Positions 1 through 8,236 of a stretch of DNA of 64,000 nucleotides are shown here, piece after piece (position 1 is the stretch's first letter; every line of letters starts with the position of its first letter). A program made the translations under genes and the position numbers. The DNA comes from DAHUXD01 sp963805495 (GTDB lineage Bacteria > Acidobacteriota > Thermoanaerobaculia > UBA5066 > Gp7-AA6). Below the pieces are notes generated by a model. That model worked only from the letters and a program-made list of their open reading frames with translations. It had not been told where the DNA came from and ran no database searches. Location: positions 248,001-312,000 of the forward strand of contig CAWDUQ010000002.1 of the NCBI GenBank assembly GCA_963805495.1, read 5' to 3'.

Positions 1-501
1 CTCTCGCCGCGCGGGCACGCGATCGAGCTGCGTCTCTACGCCGAAGACCCGATCGAGTTCCTGCCGCGCTCGGGCCGACTCCTCCTCTATCGCGAGCCCG
101 GGGGACCCGGCGTTCGGGTCGACGCGGGCGTCGAAGAGGGCAGCGTCGTGGGCGTCGAGTACGACCCGCTCCTCGCCAAGCTCGTCGTCCGGGCCGAAAG
201 CCGCGATGCGGCGATCGCCCGCGCGCGCCGGGCCCTCGCGGAGTGGGTCGTCCTGGGAGTGGAAACGAACCTCCCCCTCCTCGACGAGGTCTGCACCTCG
301 GAGGCGTTTCGCACCGGCCGATACACCACCGACCTCGTCGAGCGCATCGGACGCGCGGTCGACGCCGGGCCCCCGGACGCCGCCTGGATCGCCGCGGTCC
401 TCGCGCCGCAGGGCGGAGGCGCCGCCGCGCCGCCTTCGGGCCGGTCCAGCGGCCCCCCGGATCCCTGGGACGCGGGCGACTCCTGGAGAGCGGGTCCTTG
501 A
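1..501 (+). CDS. acyl-CoA carboxylase biotin carboxylase subunit, C-terminal part (5' end outside window)
   Basis: The reading frame is open from base 1 and ends with TGA at 499-501. It encodes the last ~166 residues of an ATP-dependent biotin carboxylase, the enzyme that carboxylates the biotin of a carrier protein. The family signature GHAIELRLYAEDP is visible at about residues 5-17, followed by YDPLLAKLVV and the ARRAL-EWVVLGVETNL segment typical of the C-terminal lobe. The following biotin carrier starts inside its stop codon (TTGA overlap), so the two are translationally coupled subunits. With HMG-CoA lyase next door, methylcrotonyl-CoA carboxylase (leucine breakdown) is the likeliest complex, but propionyl- or acetyl-CoA carboxylase cannot be excluded. 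Confidence 0.93.
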   Translation, partial: LSPRGHAIELRLYAEDPIEFLPRSGRLLLYREPGGPGVRVDAGVEEGSVVGVEYDPLLAKLVVRAESRDAAIARARRALAEWVVLGVETNLPLLDEVCTSEAFRTGRYTTDLVERIGRAVDAGPPDAAWIAAVLAPQGGGAAAPPSGRSSGPPDPWDAGDSWRAGP

Positions 502-968
502 AGCCCGTGCGCCTGACGTACCGCGGCGTCACGAGAGAGGTCCAGGTCGACGGCGCTTCGGCGGCTCTGGACGGACGGCCCGTCCGCCTCGAGCAGCCTC
601 CGGCCCCCGGAAGCGTCCGGTCGATCCTCGTCGAGGGACGGCCGCATCGCGTCGCCGCCGTGCGCGCGGGCGACCGCATCTTCGTCTGGTGCGACGGTCG
701 CACCTATGAGTTCGATGCGGCGCGGCCGGGGCGCACCGCCGCCGGCGACCACCACCACGGCGGCCTCCTTTCGCCCATGCCGGGCCGGGTTCGGCGCGTC
801 CTCGTGGCGGAAGGGGCGGCTGTCGAGCGCGGCCAGGCCCTGCTCGTCGTCGAGGCCATGAAGATGGAGCATTCGATCCGGGCGCCCAGGGACGGGGTCG
901 TCCGACGCATCTCCGTCGCCGAGGGCGATCTCGTCGAGGCGGGCGTCGAGCTCGTCGAGCTGGACTAG
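498..968 (+). CDS. biotin carboxyl carrier subunit of acyl-CoA carboxylase
   Basis: A 156-residue protein starting at TTG 498, four bases back into the stop of the biotin carboxylase, with GGAGAG just upstream as ribosome binding site. The C-terminal ~75 residues form a biotinyl/lipoyl domain with the biotinylation motif EAMKMEH, preceded by LLSPMPGRV. The first ~80 residues resemble the beta-rich linker (BT-like) domain of alpha subunits of methylcrotonyl- and propionyl-CoA carboxylases. In many relatives carboxylase and carrier are one chain; here they are split at the linker. It carries CO2 as carboxybiotin to the carboxyltransferase subunit, which is not in the window. Confidence 0.9.
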   Translation: MKPVRLTYRGVTREVQVDGASAALDGRPVRLEQPPAPGSVRSILVEGRPHRVAAVRAGDRIFVWCDGRTYEFDAARPGRTAAGDHHHGGLLSPMPGRVRRVLVAEGAAVERGQALLVVEAMKMEHSIRAPRDGVVRRISVAEGDLVEAGVELVELD

Positions 969-997
969 ACGCGGGCTGGCTGGCGGATAATCGAGCC

Positions 998-1939
998 ATG
1001 GAGCCTTGGGAGGGTCACGCCATCCGACGTCCGCACCTGCCCGAGCACGTCTCCGTGTACGAGGTCGGCCCGCGCGACGGACTGCAGAACGAGGCGGAAA
1101 CCCTGCCGGTCGACGTGCGCGCGGAGTTCGTCGATCGTCTGGCCGACGCGGGTCTTCCCGCGGTCGAAGCCGGATCCTTCGTGTCGCCAAAGGCCATCCC
1201 GCAGCTCGCCGACACCGAGGAACTCTTCCGCCGCATCCATCGAGTCAGCGGCGTGCGGTACCCGGCCCTCGTGCCGAACCTTCGGGGACTCGAGCGGGCG
1301 CTTTCGGTCGGCGTACGCGAGATCGCCGTGTTCACGTCGGCGTCCGAGAGCTTCAACCGGAAGAACATCAACGCCGGGATCGACGAGTCGATCGAGAGAT
1401 TCCGCCCCGTGGTTGCCCGCGCGAAGGAGGAGAAGATTCGGGTGCGCGGGTACGTTTCGACGGCCTTCGGCTGTCCCTACGAGGGCGAGATCCCGCCCGA
1501 GGCGGTGCGCGAGGTGATCCACAAGCTCCTCGATCTCGACGTCGACGAGATCTCCGTCGGGGACACGATCGGCGTGGCGACCCCGGCCGACGTGTACGAC
1601 GTCATCGAAACTCTTTACGAGTCCGGCGTGACGCGCGCCGTTCTCGCCATGCATTTCCACGACACACGCGGTACGGCGCTCGCCAACGTCTACGCCGCCC
1701 TCCAGTGCGGTGTGACGACCTTCGACGCGTCGGCCGGCGGGCTGGGCGGGTGTCCGTACGCGCCGGGCGCCTCCGGGAATCTCGCCACCGAGGACCTCCT
1801 TTACCTGCTGGAAGGTCTCGGGATCGAGACCGGCGTCACGCTCGCCAAAGTGGTCGAGGCATCGCGCTTCCTGTCCGGGCGACTCGGGAGGCGGCCGCCC
1901 GGCCGGTATCTCGCGGCGGTCTCGGGAGAAAGCCGTTGA
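998..1939 (+). CDS. mvaB: hydroxymethylglutaryl-CoA lyase
   Basis: A 313-residue TIM-barrel protein of the HMGL-like family. It cleaves 3-hydroxy-3-methylglutaryl-CoA to acetoacetate and acetyl-CoA, the last step of leucine degradation. Visible signatures are EVGPRDGLQNE near the N terminus (divalent metal and substrate residues), SVGDTIGVATP, HFHDTRGTAL and the catalytic-loop motif GGLGGCPYAPGASGN with its conserved Cys. It starts at ATG 998, 29 bases after the biotin carrier, so it is probably in the same leucine/branched-acyl operon. The Shine-Dalgarno is weak, but no better start preserves the conserved N terminus. Confidence 0.94.
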   Translation: MEPWEGHAIRRPHLPEHVSVYEVGPRDGLQNEAETLPVDVRAEFVDRLADAGLPAVEAGSFVSPKAIPQLADTEELFRRIHRVSGVRYPALVPNLRGLERALSVGVREIAVFTSASESFNRKNINAGIDESIERFRPVVARAKEEKIRVRGYVSTAFGCPYEGEIPPEAVREVIHKLLDLDVDEISVGDTIGVATPADVYDVIETLYESGVTRAVLAMHFHDTRGTALANVYAALQCGVTTFDASAGGLGGCPYAPGASGNLATEDLLYLLEGLGIETGVTLAKVVEASRFLSGRLGRRPPGRYLAAVSGESR

Positions 1940-1964
1940 CAGACCGGGACGATCTGTGTAACCT
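1936..1964 (+). promoter_or_regulatory. sigma70-type promoter for the receiver-domain gene
   Basis: TTGACA (1936-1941) and TAACCT (1959-1964) are separated by exactly 17 bases. The -35 box overlaps the last codons of mvaB. Predicted transcription start is about 1971, giving a leader of about 18 bases before GTG 1989. Confidence 0.7.
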
Positions 1965-1983
1965 TCTTGTTTACTGAAGGTTA
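1959..1983 (+). promoter_or_regulatory. operator-like perfect dyad overlapping the -10 box
   Basis: TAACCTTC (1959-1966) and GAAGGTTA (1976-1983) are perfect inverted repeats separated by 9 bases. The left half contains the -10 hexamer and the right half contains the AAGG ribosome binding site of the following gene. The placement suits a repressor operator, or in RNA a small hairpin hiding the ribosome binding site. No regulator can be named from sequence alone. Confidence 0.45.
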
Positions 1984-1988
1984 AGCGC

Positions 1989-3350
1989 GTGGCAAAACGC
2001 ATTCTTCTGGCCGACGACAGTCTCACGATCCAAAAGGTCGTTGAGCTGACGTTCTCCGACAGCGAGTACGAGCTGATTTGCGTTTCCAATGGGCAGAGGG
2101 CGCTCGACCGGGTCCATGAGCAGGCGCCGGAACTGATCCTGGCCGACGTGGTGATGCCGGAGAAGAACGGCTACGAAGTCTGCGAGGCCATCAAGTCGAA
2201 CCCGGCGACGGCTCGGATTCCGGTGATCCTCCTGTCCGGGACATTCGAGCCGTTCGACCGCGACCGCGCCGAGCGGCTCGGCTGCGATGCCATCGTATCC
2301 AAGCCCTTCGATTCGCAGCAGCTTCTGCGCCAGGTCGAGGCCCTTCTCGCGCGGGAACCGCGCGACGTTCCCTCGGTGTCGACGATGGCGATTCCGATCA
2401 TGGCGCCGGAACCGGCCCAGCCTCTCGTCGAGCCCCCGCCGGCGGACCGGCCGGCCACGGAAAGCGGGTTTTCGGCCGAGGACTTCACGGGGTCCATCCC
2501 GCAGCCGGCCAACATTCCCGGGGGGCCGGACCTCTTCGAGGAGGAGTACGGGCAGGCCGATGTCGAGTCCGCAATATCCGCCTTCGAGCGCGCCCACCCG
2601 GAGTTCTCGTTCGTCGAGGACGCAACCGCGGAGGCAGCGATGGTGCCGGGCGGGTCGAAAGCCACGGAAGACGGCCCGGCCTCGGAGGCGGCCGACGCGG
2701 CGGCCTCGGACGACCGCGGCTGGCTCCAGGACGCGGCCGAGGGCGAAGAGGCGGCATCATCTTCCCCCGCGGCGCCGCCACAACCTGCGCCGGCGCCGTT
2801 CTGGGTCCCGCGGGAGCCCGACCCCGAGCTGGCTCCGATTCCATTCGCGGCCGACGATTCGGCCTCCCAGCGGAAGGCCGAAACCGCGCCCGAGCGCGCC
2901 GACGAGGGGCCGACGCAGGCGATCCGGTTGTCCGCGGACTACGTATCGCTCTCGCGCGAGGAATCGCTGCCCGCAAGGGACGACCGGAGCACCGAGGAGA
3001 GGGCTCCGGACCGCGAAGAGCACACCGAAGAGATCCCGATCGTGAAGGCCGACGACCTCGCATCGCCGCTCCCGGGCCCGCCCTTCGCCACCGGAGAACC
3101 GGGCGCCGTGCCGCCCGACATCGAGGAGCTCGCGTCCACCACGTCGATCGGACAGTTGAAGGAGATGTTCTCCTCGGTCTCTCGACCCGAGGGCGGGTTG
3201 ACGGAGGACGAGATCGACCGGCTCGCCTCCCGGGTCGTGGAGCGACTGTCGGAGAAGATCGTCCGGGAGATCGCCTGGGAAGTCATTCCGGACATGGCGG
3301 AGCTCGTCATCAAGCAGCGCATCAAGGAGTTGGAGGCGGGCGTCGAGTAG
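1989..3350 (+). CDS. response regulator receiver protein with long acidic linker and conserved C-terminal helix
   Basis: A 453-residue protein starting at GTG 1989. Residues 1-120 are a CheY-like receiver with acidic pair D9/D10, phospho-acceptor D53, switch Thr/Ser near 83-85 and K105. A long Pro/Ala/Glu/Asp-rich, low-complexity linker runs from ~120 to ~380. The last ~50 residues form a charged helix (ERLSEKIVREIAWEVIPDM) like the C-terminal segment of receiver proteins in myxobacteria and acidobacteria, where some act in motility or polarity. There is no DNA-binding or enzymatic output domain, so signalling is probably by protein contacts. It has its own promoter and a strong terminator, so it is likely monocistronic. 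The partner kinase is not identifiable here. Confidence 0.8.
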   Translation: MAKRILLADDSLTIQKVVELTFSDSEYELICVSNGQRALDRVHEQAPELILADVVMPEKNGYEVCEAIKSNPATARIPVILLSGTFEPFDRDRAERLGCDAIVSKPFDSQQLLRQVEALLAREPRDVPSVSTMAIPIMAPEPAQPLVEPPPADRPATESGFSAEDFTGSIPQPANIPGGPDLFEEEYGQADVESAISAFERAHPEFSFVEDATAEAAMVPGGSKATEDGPASEAADAAASDDRGWLQDAAEGEEAASSSPAAPPQPAPAPFWVPREPDPELAPIPFAADDSASQRKAETAPERADEGPTQAIRLSADYVSLSREESLPARDDRSTEERAPDREEHTEEIPIVKADDLASPLPGPPFATGEPGAVPPDIEELASTTSIGQLKEMFSSVSRPEGGLTEDEIDRLASRVVERLSEKIVREIAWEVIPDMAELVIKQRIKELEAGVE

Positions 3351-3375
3351 GGTTCCGGGGCAGTTCTGATATATG

Positions 3376-3400
3376 AAAGGGCTCCCGAGAGCCCTTTTTT
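3376..3400 (+). terminator. intrinsic terminator directly abutting valS
   Basis: A perfect 9-bp stem, AAAGGGCTC / GAGCCCTTT with a 4-base loop, ends in six T residues. It lies 25 bases after the receiver gene stop. The last T is one base before the ATG (3402) of valS, leaving no room for a ribosome binding site between them. Confidence 0.85.
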
Positions 3401-3401
3401 G

Positions 3402-6032
3402 ATGCCCGATAAGCAAGTCGTAGACAGCCTCGAGAAGACTTTCGATCCGGCGCACTTCGAGGAGCGCTGGTACTCCCGCTGGGAGAAGGACGGACGTTTC
3501 CAGCCGCAGGGCCCCGAGGGCTCGCCGCGGTTCGTCATGGTCATTCCGCCGCCGAACGTGACCGGACGCCTTCACATCGGCCACGCGTACGGCCGGACGG
3601 TCGAGGACATCCTGGCCCGCTGGAAGCGGATGCGCGGCCACCGGGTGCTCTGGCTGCCGGGCACCGACCACGCCGGGATCGCGACGCAGATGGTCGTCGA
3701 GCGGGAGCTCGCGAAGGAGGGCGTCCGGCGGACGGACCTCGGCCGCGAGGGCTTCATCGAAAGGGTCTGGGCATGGCGCCGCGAGTCCGGCGACATGATC
3801 CTCGCTCAGCTCCGGCGGCTGGGCTGCTCGCTCGACTGGAGCCGGCTGCGCTTCACGATGGACCCGGACCTTTCTCGGGCGGTCCGCCACGCCTTCGTCC
3901 GTCTCTACCGCGACGGCCTGATCTACCGGGGCCGTTACGTCGTGAACTGGTGTCCGCGCTGCGAGACCGCCGTCTCGGACCTCGAGGTCGTGCACCGTGA
4001 GACGGCGGGGACCCTCTACCACGTGCGATACGAGGTCGGCGGCGTGCCCGGCGGTGCGATCGTCGCGACGACCCGGCCCGAGACGATGCTCGGGGACACG
4101 GCCCTGGCGATCCACCCGGAGGACGAGCGCACGTCGGCGCTGCGTGGCCGCCGGGCGGTCCTGCCGATCATGAACCGGGAGATTCCGATCGTCGAGGACC
4201 CGATTCTCGTCGACCGGGAGTTCGGTACGGGCATCGTCAAGGTCACGCCGGCCCACGACGCCAACGACTTCGAGTCGGGCAAGCGGCACGGGCTGCCGGC
4301 CGTGGTCGTGATCGGCGGCAACGGCCGGCTGACGTCGGAGGCCGGGGAATACGCCGGCCTCGACCGGTTCGAGGCGCGCAAGCGCGTCGTCGCACGCCTC
4401 GAGGCGGAGGGCCGGCTCGTCAAGACGGAGCCGCACCGTTACAACCTCGGTTACTGCCAGCGCTGCGACACGGTGATCGAGCCCTACCTCTCGACCCAGT
4501 GGTTCGTGAAGATTCAGCCGCTGGCCGACCCGGCCATCGCGGCCGTCGAGGACGGGTCCGTGCGTTTCGCCCCGGAATCCTGGGCGAAGACCTACTTTGC
4601 GTGGATGCGCGAGATCCACGACTGGTGCATCTCCCGCCAGCTCTGGTGGGGTCACCGGATCCCGGCCTTCACCTGCGACAACGGGCACGTCACGGTGTCG
4701 GAGGAAGACCCCTCGGCCTGCGCCACGTGCGGCTCGGCGAGGCTGACCCAGGATCCGGACGTCCTCGACACGTGGTTTTCCTCGCAGCTCTGGCCCTTCT
4801 CGGTCTTCGGATGGCCCGAGAAGACGCCGGACCTCGCGGCCTTCTATCCGACCGACGTGCTCGTCACGGGCTACGACATCCTCTTCTTCTGGGTGGCCCG
4901 GATGATCATGGCGGGCCTGCGCTTCACCGGAAAGGCGCCCTTCTCGACGGTCCACCTTCACGGGCTGGTGCGCGTCGGCGGCGAAAAGATGTCGAAGACC
5001 AGGGGCAACGTCATCGACCCGCTCGAGGCGATTGCGGAGTTCGGCGCCGACGCGGTGCGGTTTACTCTCGCGTCGGCGGCCTCCTCCGGCCCCACCGTCT
5101 CGGTCGAGCGCGGCCGGATGGCGGGCTCGCGGAATTTCGCCACGAAGCTCTGGAACGCCGCGCGCTTCACCCTCGCGCAGCTCGACGGCCGGCCCGCCGC
5201 GGAGGACCTGACGGGCCGGGTGCTTTCACTTCCGGACCGCTGGATCCTGTCGCGCTTCGAGGCGACGGCGGCCGACGTCAACCGGAACCTCGAGGCGTTC
5301 CGGTTCGACGAGGCGGCGAGCGCGATCTACGCTTTCCTCTGGCACGAACTCTGCGACGGGTACCTCGAGATGGTCAAGCCGGTCCTGGCGGGGGAGGATG
5401 CGCCAGCGGCCGAAGCGGCGCGCGGCGTGCTGCGGCACTGCCTCGAGGGCTCGGTGGCGCTGCTCCACCCGTTCATGCCCTTCCTGACCGAGGAGATCTG
5501 GGAAAAGCTGACCGGAAAAGCGGGAACGCTCATCGTCTCGGCCTATCCGCTGGGTGACGGGCCGTGGCGGGACGCCGCGTCGGAGGCCGCCGTCGAGGCG
5601 CTCCGGGCGGTCGTCACGCGCGTGCGCACCTTCCGGACGGAGCGCGGCGCGTCGCCGACCGAGCCGGTCGAGCTCACGATCGACCCGGGCTCGCCCGACC
5701 GGGCGCTCGTTCCGGTCGTGGAGGGCCTGTCCGGCGTGCTGGCCCACCTCGCGCGGCTCTCCGGCCTGCGTTTCGAGAAGGCGGGCGCGGGGGCGTTCGC
5801 GGACGTGGTCGCCGGCCTCTCTCTCGGCCTCTCGCTTGCGCGGGGCGGCGCCGCAGACGCCGGACAGCGAATCGAGAAGTCGCTCGCCGCCGCCGACGAA
5901 GAGATCGCCACGCTGCGCTCGAAGCTCGAGAACCCGGATTTCGTCGGAAAGGCCCCGGCTCCCGTGGTCGAGAAAGTGCGCGCCCGCCTCTTCGAGCTCG
6001 AAGAGAAGCGGGCGGCGCTCGTGCGGTCGTGA
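3402..6032 (+). CDS. valS: valine--tRNA ligase
   Basis: An 876-residue class I aminoacyl-tRNA synthetase that charges tRNA-Val in the cytoplasm. The HIGH motif is at residues 58-61 (RLHIGHAYG), the editing domain includes TTRPETMLGD, and KMSKT lies near residue 529. The C terminus has the coiled-coil tRNA-binding arm usual for ValS. ATG 3402 is the only sensible start because the family N terminus (KTFDPAHFEERWY) begins at once; a TTG sits one codon upstream. A terminator-type hairpin ends immediately before the start and no Shine-Dalgarno is visible, so the mRNA may be leaderless or controlled by the hairpin. It heads a long run of overlapping genes. Confidence 0.97.
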   Translation: MPDKQVVDSLEKTFDPAHFEERWYSRWEKDGRFQPQGPEGSPRFVMVIPPPNVTGRLHIGHAYGRTVEDILARWKRMRGHRVLWLPGTDHAGIATQMVVERELAKEGVRRTDLGREGFIERVWAWRRESGDMILAQLRRLGCSLDWSRLRFTMDPDLSRAVRHAFVRLYRDGLIYRGRYVVNWCPRCETAVSDLEVVHRETAGTLYHVRYEVGGVPGGAIVATTRPETMLGDTALAIHPEDERTSALRGRRAVLPIMNREIPIVEDPILVDREFGTGIVKVTPAHDANDFESGKRHGLPAVVVIGGNGRLTSEAGEYAGLDRFEARKRVVARLEAEGRLVKTEPHRYNLGYCQRCDTVIEPYLSTQWFVKIQPLADPAIAAVEDGSVRFAPESWAKTYFAWMREIHDWCISRQLWWGHRIPAFTCDNGHVTVSEEDPSACATCGSARLTQDPDVLDTWFSSQLWPFSVFGWPEKTPDLAAFYPTDVLVTGYDILFFWVARMIMAGLRFTGKAPFSTVHLHGLVRVGGEKMSKTRGNVIDPLEAIAEFGADAVRFTLASAASSGPTVSVERGRMAGSRNFATKLWNAARFTLAQLDGRPAAEDLTGRVLSLPDRWILSRFEATAADVNRNLEAFRFDEAASAIYAFLWHELCDGYLEMVKPVLAGEDAPAAEAARGVLRHCLEGSVALLHPFMPFLTEEIWEKLTGKAGTLIVSAYPLGDGPWRDAASEAAVEALRAVVTRVRTFRTERGASPTEPVELTIDPGSPDRALVPVVEGLSGVLAHLARLSGLRFEKAGAGAFADVVAGLSLGLSLARGGAADAGQRIEKSLAAADEEIATLRSKLENPDFVGKAPAPVVEKVRARLFELEEKRAALVRS

Positions 6033-6802
6033 TCGAGTTTTCCGGAGGGCGGATCGATTCGGACCGCTGGCAGGTCCTCGAAAACTGCATCTTCTTTCAC
6101 GCGATCCCGTCGTCGAACGCGCTGGCCCGGGACCTCATCGACGTCTACTTTTCGGAGGACCAGCGGCTGCGCACGACGGTGCTCGTCGCGGACGCGCAGA
6201 CGGGAGCGTATGGCCGAAACGGACGCGTCTGGGCGGCGCCCGCGGGCCAGGGACTGTATCTGACGGTCGTCCGGAAGACCGAGGACGCCGAGCCTCTGTC
6301 GCTCGTGCCGATCGCCGTCGCCCGGTGGACGCGCGAAGTGCTCCAGGCCGAGACCGGGGCCGCGGTCGCACTCAAGTGGCCCAACGATCTCTACGTCGGC
6401 CGCCAGAAGCTCGCGGGGGTCCTCGCGGAATCGCGGACGCAGGGCGAGGACACCTACCTCGCGGTCGGCCTCGGCATCAACGTGCTCGGCCCGGCGGAAA
6501 CGCTCGGCGTGCCGGACGCGACAACCCTCGAGGCCGCGACGGGCCGGAGCCTGGCGCTGACCCCCCTCCTGCAGGCGCTCCTCGATCGCCTCGACCGGGA
6601 GCTCGCGGCCCCGCGCTGGAGCGAGGAAGTCGGGGCCTGGGAGCTCGCTTCGCTCCACAAGCCGGGCGACGTCCTGACGATTCGGCGCAACGGCGAGGAG
6701 CTTTCGGGCCAGTATCTCGGCCTCGATCCGGCCGGGTTCCTCAGGCTGAAGACGGCCTCGGGCGAGACCATCGTCGCGGCCGGAGAGATCGCCCGGTGGT
6801 AG
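6029..6802 (+). CDS. birA: biotin--[acetyl-CoA-carboxylase] ligase (no HTH domain)
   Basis: A 257-residue biotin protein ligase starting at GTG 6029 and overlapping the valS stop (GTGA). It activates biotin to biotinyl-AMP and transfers it to the lysine of the carrier protein; a substrate is encoded at the left edge of this window. The catalytic loop reads GRNGRVW (canonical GRxGRxW), followed by KWPNDLYVG and GLGINV, and a short C-terminal SH3-like domain. There is no N-terminal winged helix, so it should be a monofunctional class I ligase and not a biotin repressor. Confidence 0.93.
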   Translation: MIEFSGGRIDSDRWQVLENCIFFHAIPSSNALARDLIDVYFSEDQRLRTTVLVADAQTGAYGRNGRVWAAPAGQGLYLTVVRKTEDAEPLSLVPIAVARWTREVLQAETGAAVALKWPNDLYVGRQKLAGVLAESRTQGEDTYLAVGLGINVLGPAETLGVPDATTLEAATGRSLALTPLLQALLDRLDRELAAPRWSEEVGAWELASLHKPGDVLTIRRNGEELSGQYLGLDPAGFLRLKTASGETIVAAGEIARW

Positions 6803-7596
6803 CGGAGGACGGCCCGTCTCTCCCGCTGCTGGCGGTCGACGTCGGCAACACGAACACGGTGCTCGGCCTCTGGCGGGGCGCCGAGCTCGCGCGCAACTGG
6901 CGGCTGACCACGCGGCGCGACGCGACCTCGGACGAGATCGCTCTCTCGGTTCGGGGTCTCTTCGCCGCGGGCCCCGCTCCCGAAGAGCTCTCGCCCATGC
7001 GTGTCATCGTCGCGAGCGTCGTCCCGTCGCTGAAGTTTTCGCTCCGCCAGGCTCTGCGGCAGGTCCTCGACCGCGAGCCGCTGTTCGTCGAGCCGGGAGT
7101 GAAGACGGGCATGCCGATCCTCTACGACATGCCGCAGGAAGTCGGGGCGGACCGCATCGTCAACGCGGTGGCCGCGTTCGACCGGGTGGGCGGCCCGTGC
7201 ATCGTGGTCGACTTCGGCACGGCGACGACCTTCGACGTCATCACGGCGAGGGGCGAATACTCGGGCGGAGTGATCGTGCCCGGGATCTCGATCTCGGCCG
7301 AGGCTCTCTTCGAGAAGGCGGCCCGGCTCTGGCGTGTCGAGATCAAGCGGCCCGAGAAGGTCGTTGGCAAGACGACAGCGGGGTCGATCCAGTCGGGGCT
7401 GTATTTCGGCTACCTGGCGCTGGTCGACGGGATGATCGACCGCATCGTCTCCGAGATCGGAGGCCGGCCGCGCGTCCTCGCGACCGGAGGGCTCGCCAGC
7501 CTCTTCGGCGGCGGGTCCGAGCGGATCGAAGAGGTCGATCCGCTTCTGACACTGCGCGGCCTCCGGATCATCGATGAACGAAACCGGGGAGGATAG
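6796..7596 (+). CDS. coaX: type III pantothenate kinase
   Basis: A 266-residue ASKHA-fold kinase of the Baf/CoaX family, catalysing the first step of coenzyme A synthesis (pantothenate to 4'-phosphopantothenate) with no feedback inhibition by CoA in this class. Motifs: AVDVGNTNTVLGLW near the N terminus (phosphate loop), GADRIVNAVAA, and DFGTATTFDVI. GTG 6796 overlaps birA by seven bases. The birA-coaX pair is a common bacterial arrangement, from which the old name Baf arose. Confidence 0.95.
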   Translation: MVAEDGPSLPLLAVDVGNTNTVLGLWRGAELARNWRLTTRRDATSDEIALSVRGLFAAGPAPEELSPMRVIVASVVPSLKFSLRQALRQVLDREPLFVEPGVKTGMPILYDMPQEVGADRIVNAVAAFDRVGGPCIVVDFGTATTFDVITARGEYSGGVIVPGISISAEALFEKAARLWRVEIKRPEKVVGKTTAGSIQSGLYFGYLALVDGMIDRIVSEIGGRPRVLATGGLASLFGGGSERIEEVDPLLTLRGLRIIDERNRGG

Positions 7597-8236
7597 GGCG
7601 TACTACGCCGCGGCCGAGGCGGCTTTCGTGCGGCGCCGGGGCACGCCCTTTCTCCTGTCGCCGGGGGACTTCGCCCTCCTGCGCGAGTGGCGCGCGCTCG
7701 GCGTGCCGCTGGAGGCCGTCGAGGCCGGCATCGACGAAGCCTTCTCGCGGCGGGAGGAGCGTTCGGCCGTCGGCCGCGTCAACTCGCTGTCGTACTGCCG
7801 TGACGCGGTGCTCGAGGCCTGGGAGCGCCGCGCGGAGACGGCCCGCGGGCGGGGCGGGTCCGCCGGGACGCCGGCGCCGGACGCGGCCGTGGCCCTTCGA
7901 GCCCTGGGCGAGCGTCTCGAGGCGCTCGCGGCGAGGCGGTCGGACCTCGCGGGCCCGCTGGCGTCGGCGAGCCGGTCCCTCGCCCGCCTTGCGACCTCGG
8001 GAAAGAGTCCCGAAGAGATCGAGGACTCACTCGCCCGGCTCGACCGCCGTCTGGCGCGCGAGATCGCCGAGGCCCTGCCGGATCCGGAACGGCGCGAAGT
8101 GGACACCGAGGTCGCCCGCCTTCTCGCGGGGGCCGGGGATCGCATGGACGCCCTCACCTTCGAAAAGACGTCGCGGGCCCTGACCCGGCGCGTGGTTCGC
8201 GAGCGTCTCGAGCTCCCGAGGCTCTCCCTCCTGTGA
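7574..8236 (+). CDS. protein of unknown function, Arg/Glu/Ala-rich, helical
   Basis: A 220-residue protein I do not recognise. ATG 7574 lies 23 bases inside coaX and its TGA overlaps the next start (GTGA), so it is firmly embedded in the core operon. Residues 1-80 contain FVRRRGTPFLLSPGDFALL-EWRALGVPLEAVEAGIDEAF, which looks like a small helical domain; the rest is charged, probably helical, and rich in Arg-Leu-Ala. There is no signal peptide, membrane segment or cysteine motif. A regulatory or adaptor role is only a guess. Confidence 0.75.
   Translation: MNETGEDRAYYAAAEAAFVRRRGTPFLLSPGDFALLREWRALGVPLEAVEAGIDEAFSRREERSAVGRVNSLSYCRDAVLEAWERRAETARGRGGSAGTPAPDAAVALRALGERLEALAARRSDLAGPLASASRSLARLATSGKSPEEIEDSLARLDRRLAREIAEALPDPERREVDTEVARLLAGAGDRMDALTFEKTSRALTRRVVRERLELPRLSLL

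Noticed and set aside
2757..4961. 734-codon minus-strand open frame
   Set aside because: It is the shadow of the receiver gene and valS in very GC-rich DNA; composition is dominated by Arg, Pro and Gly.
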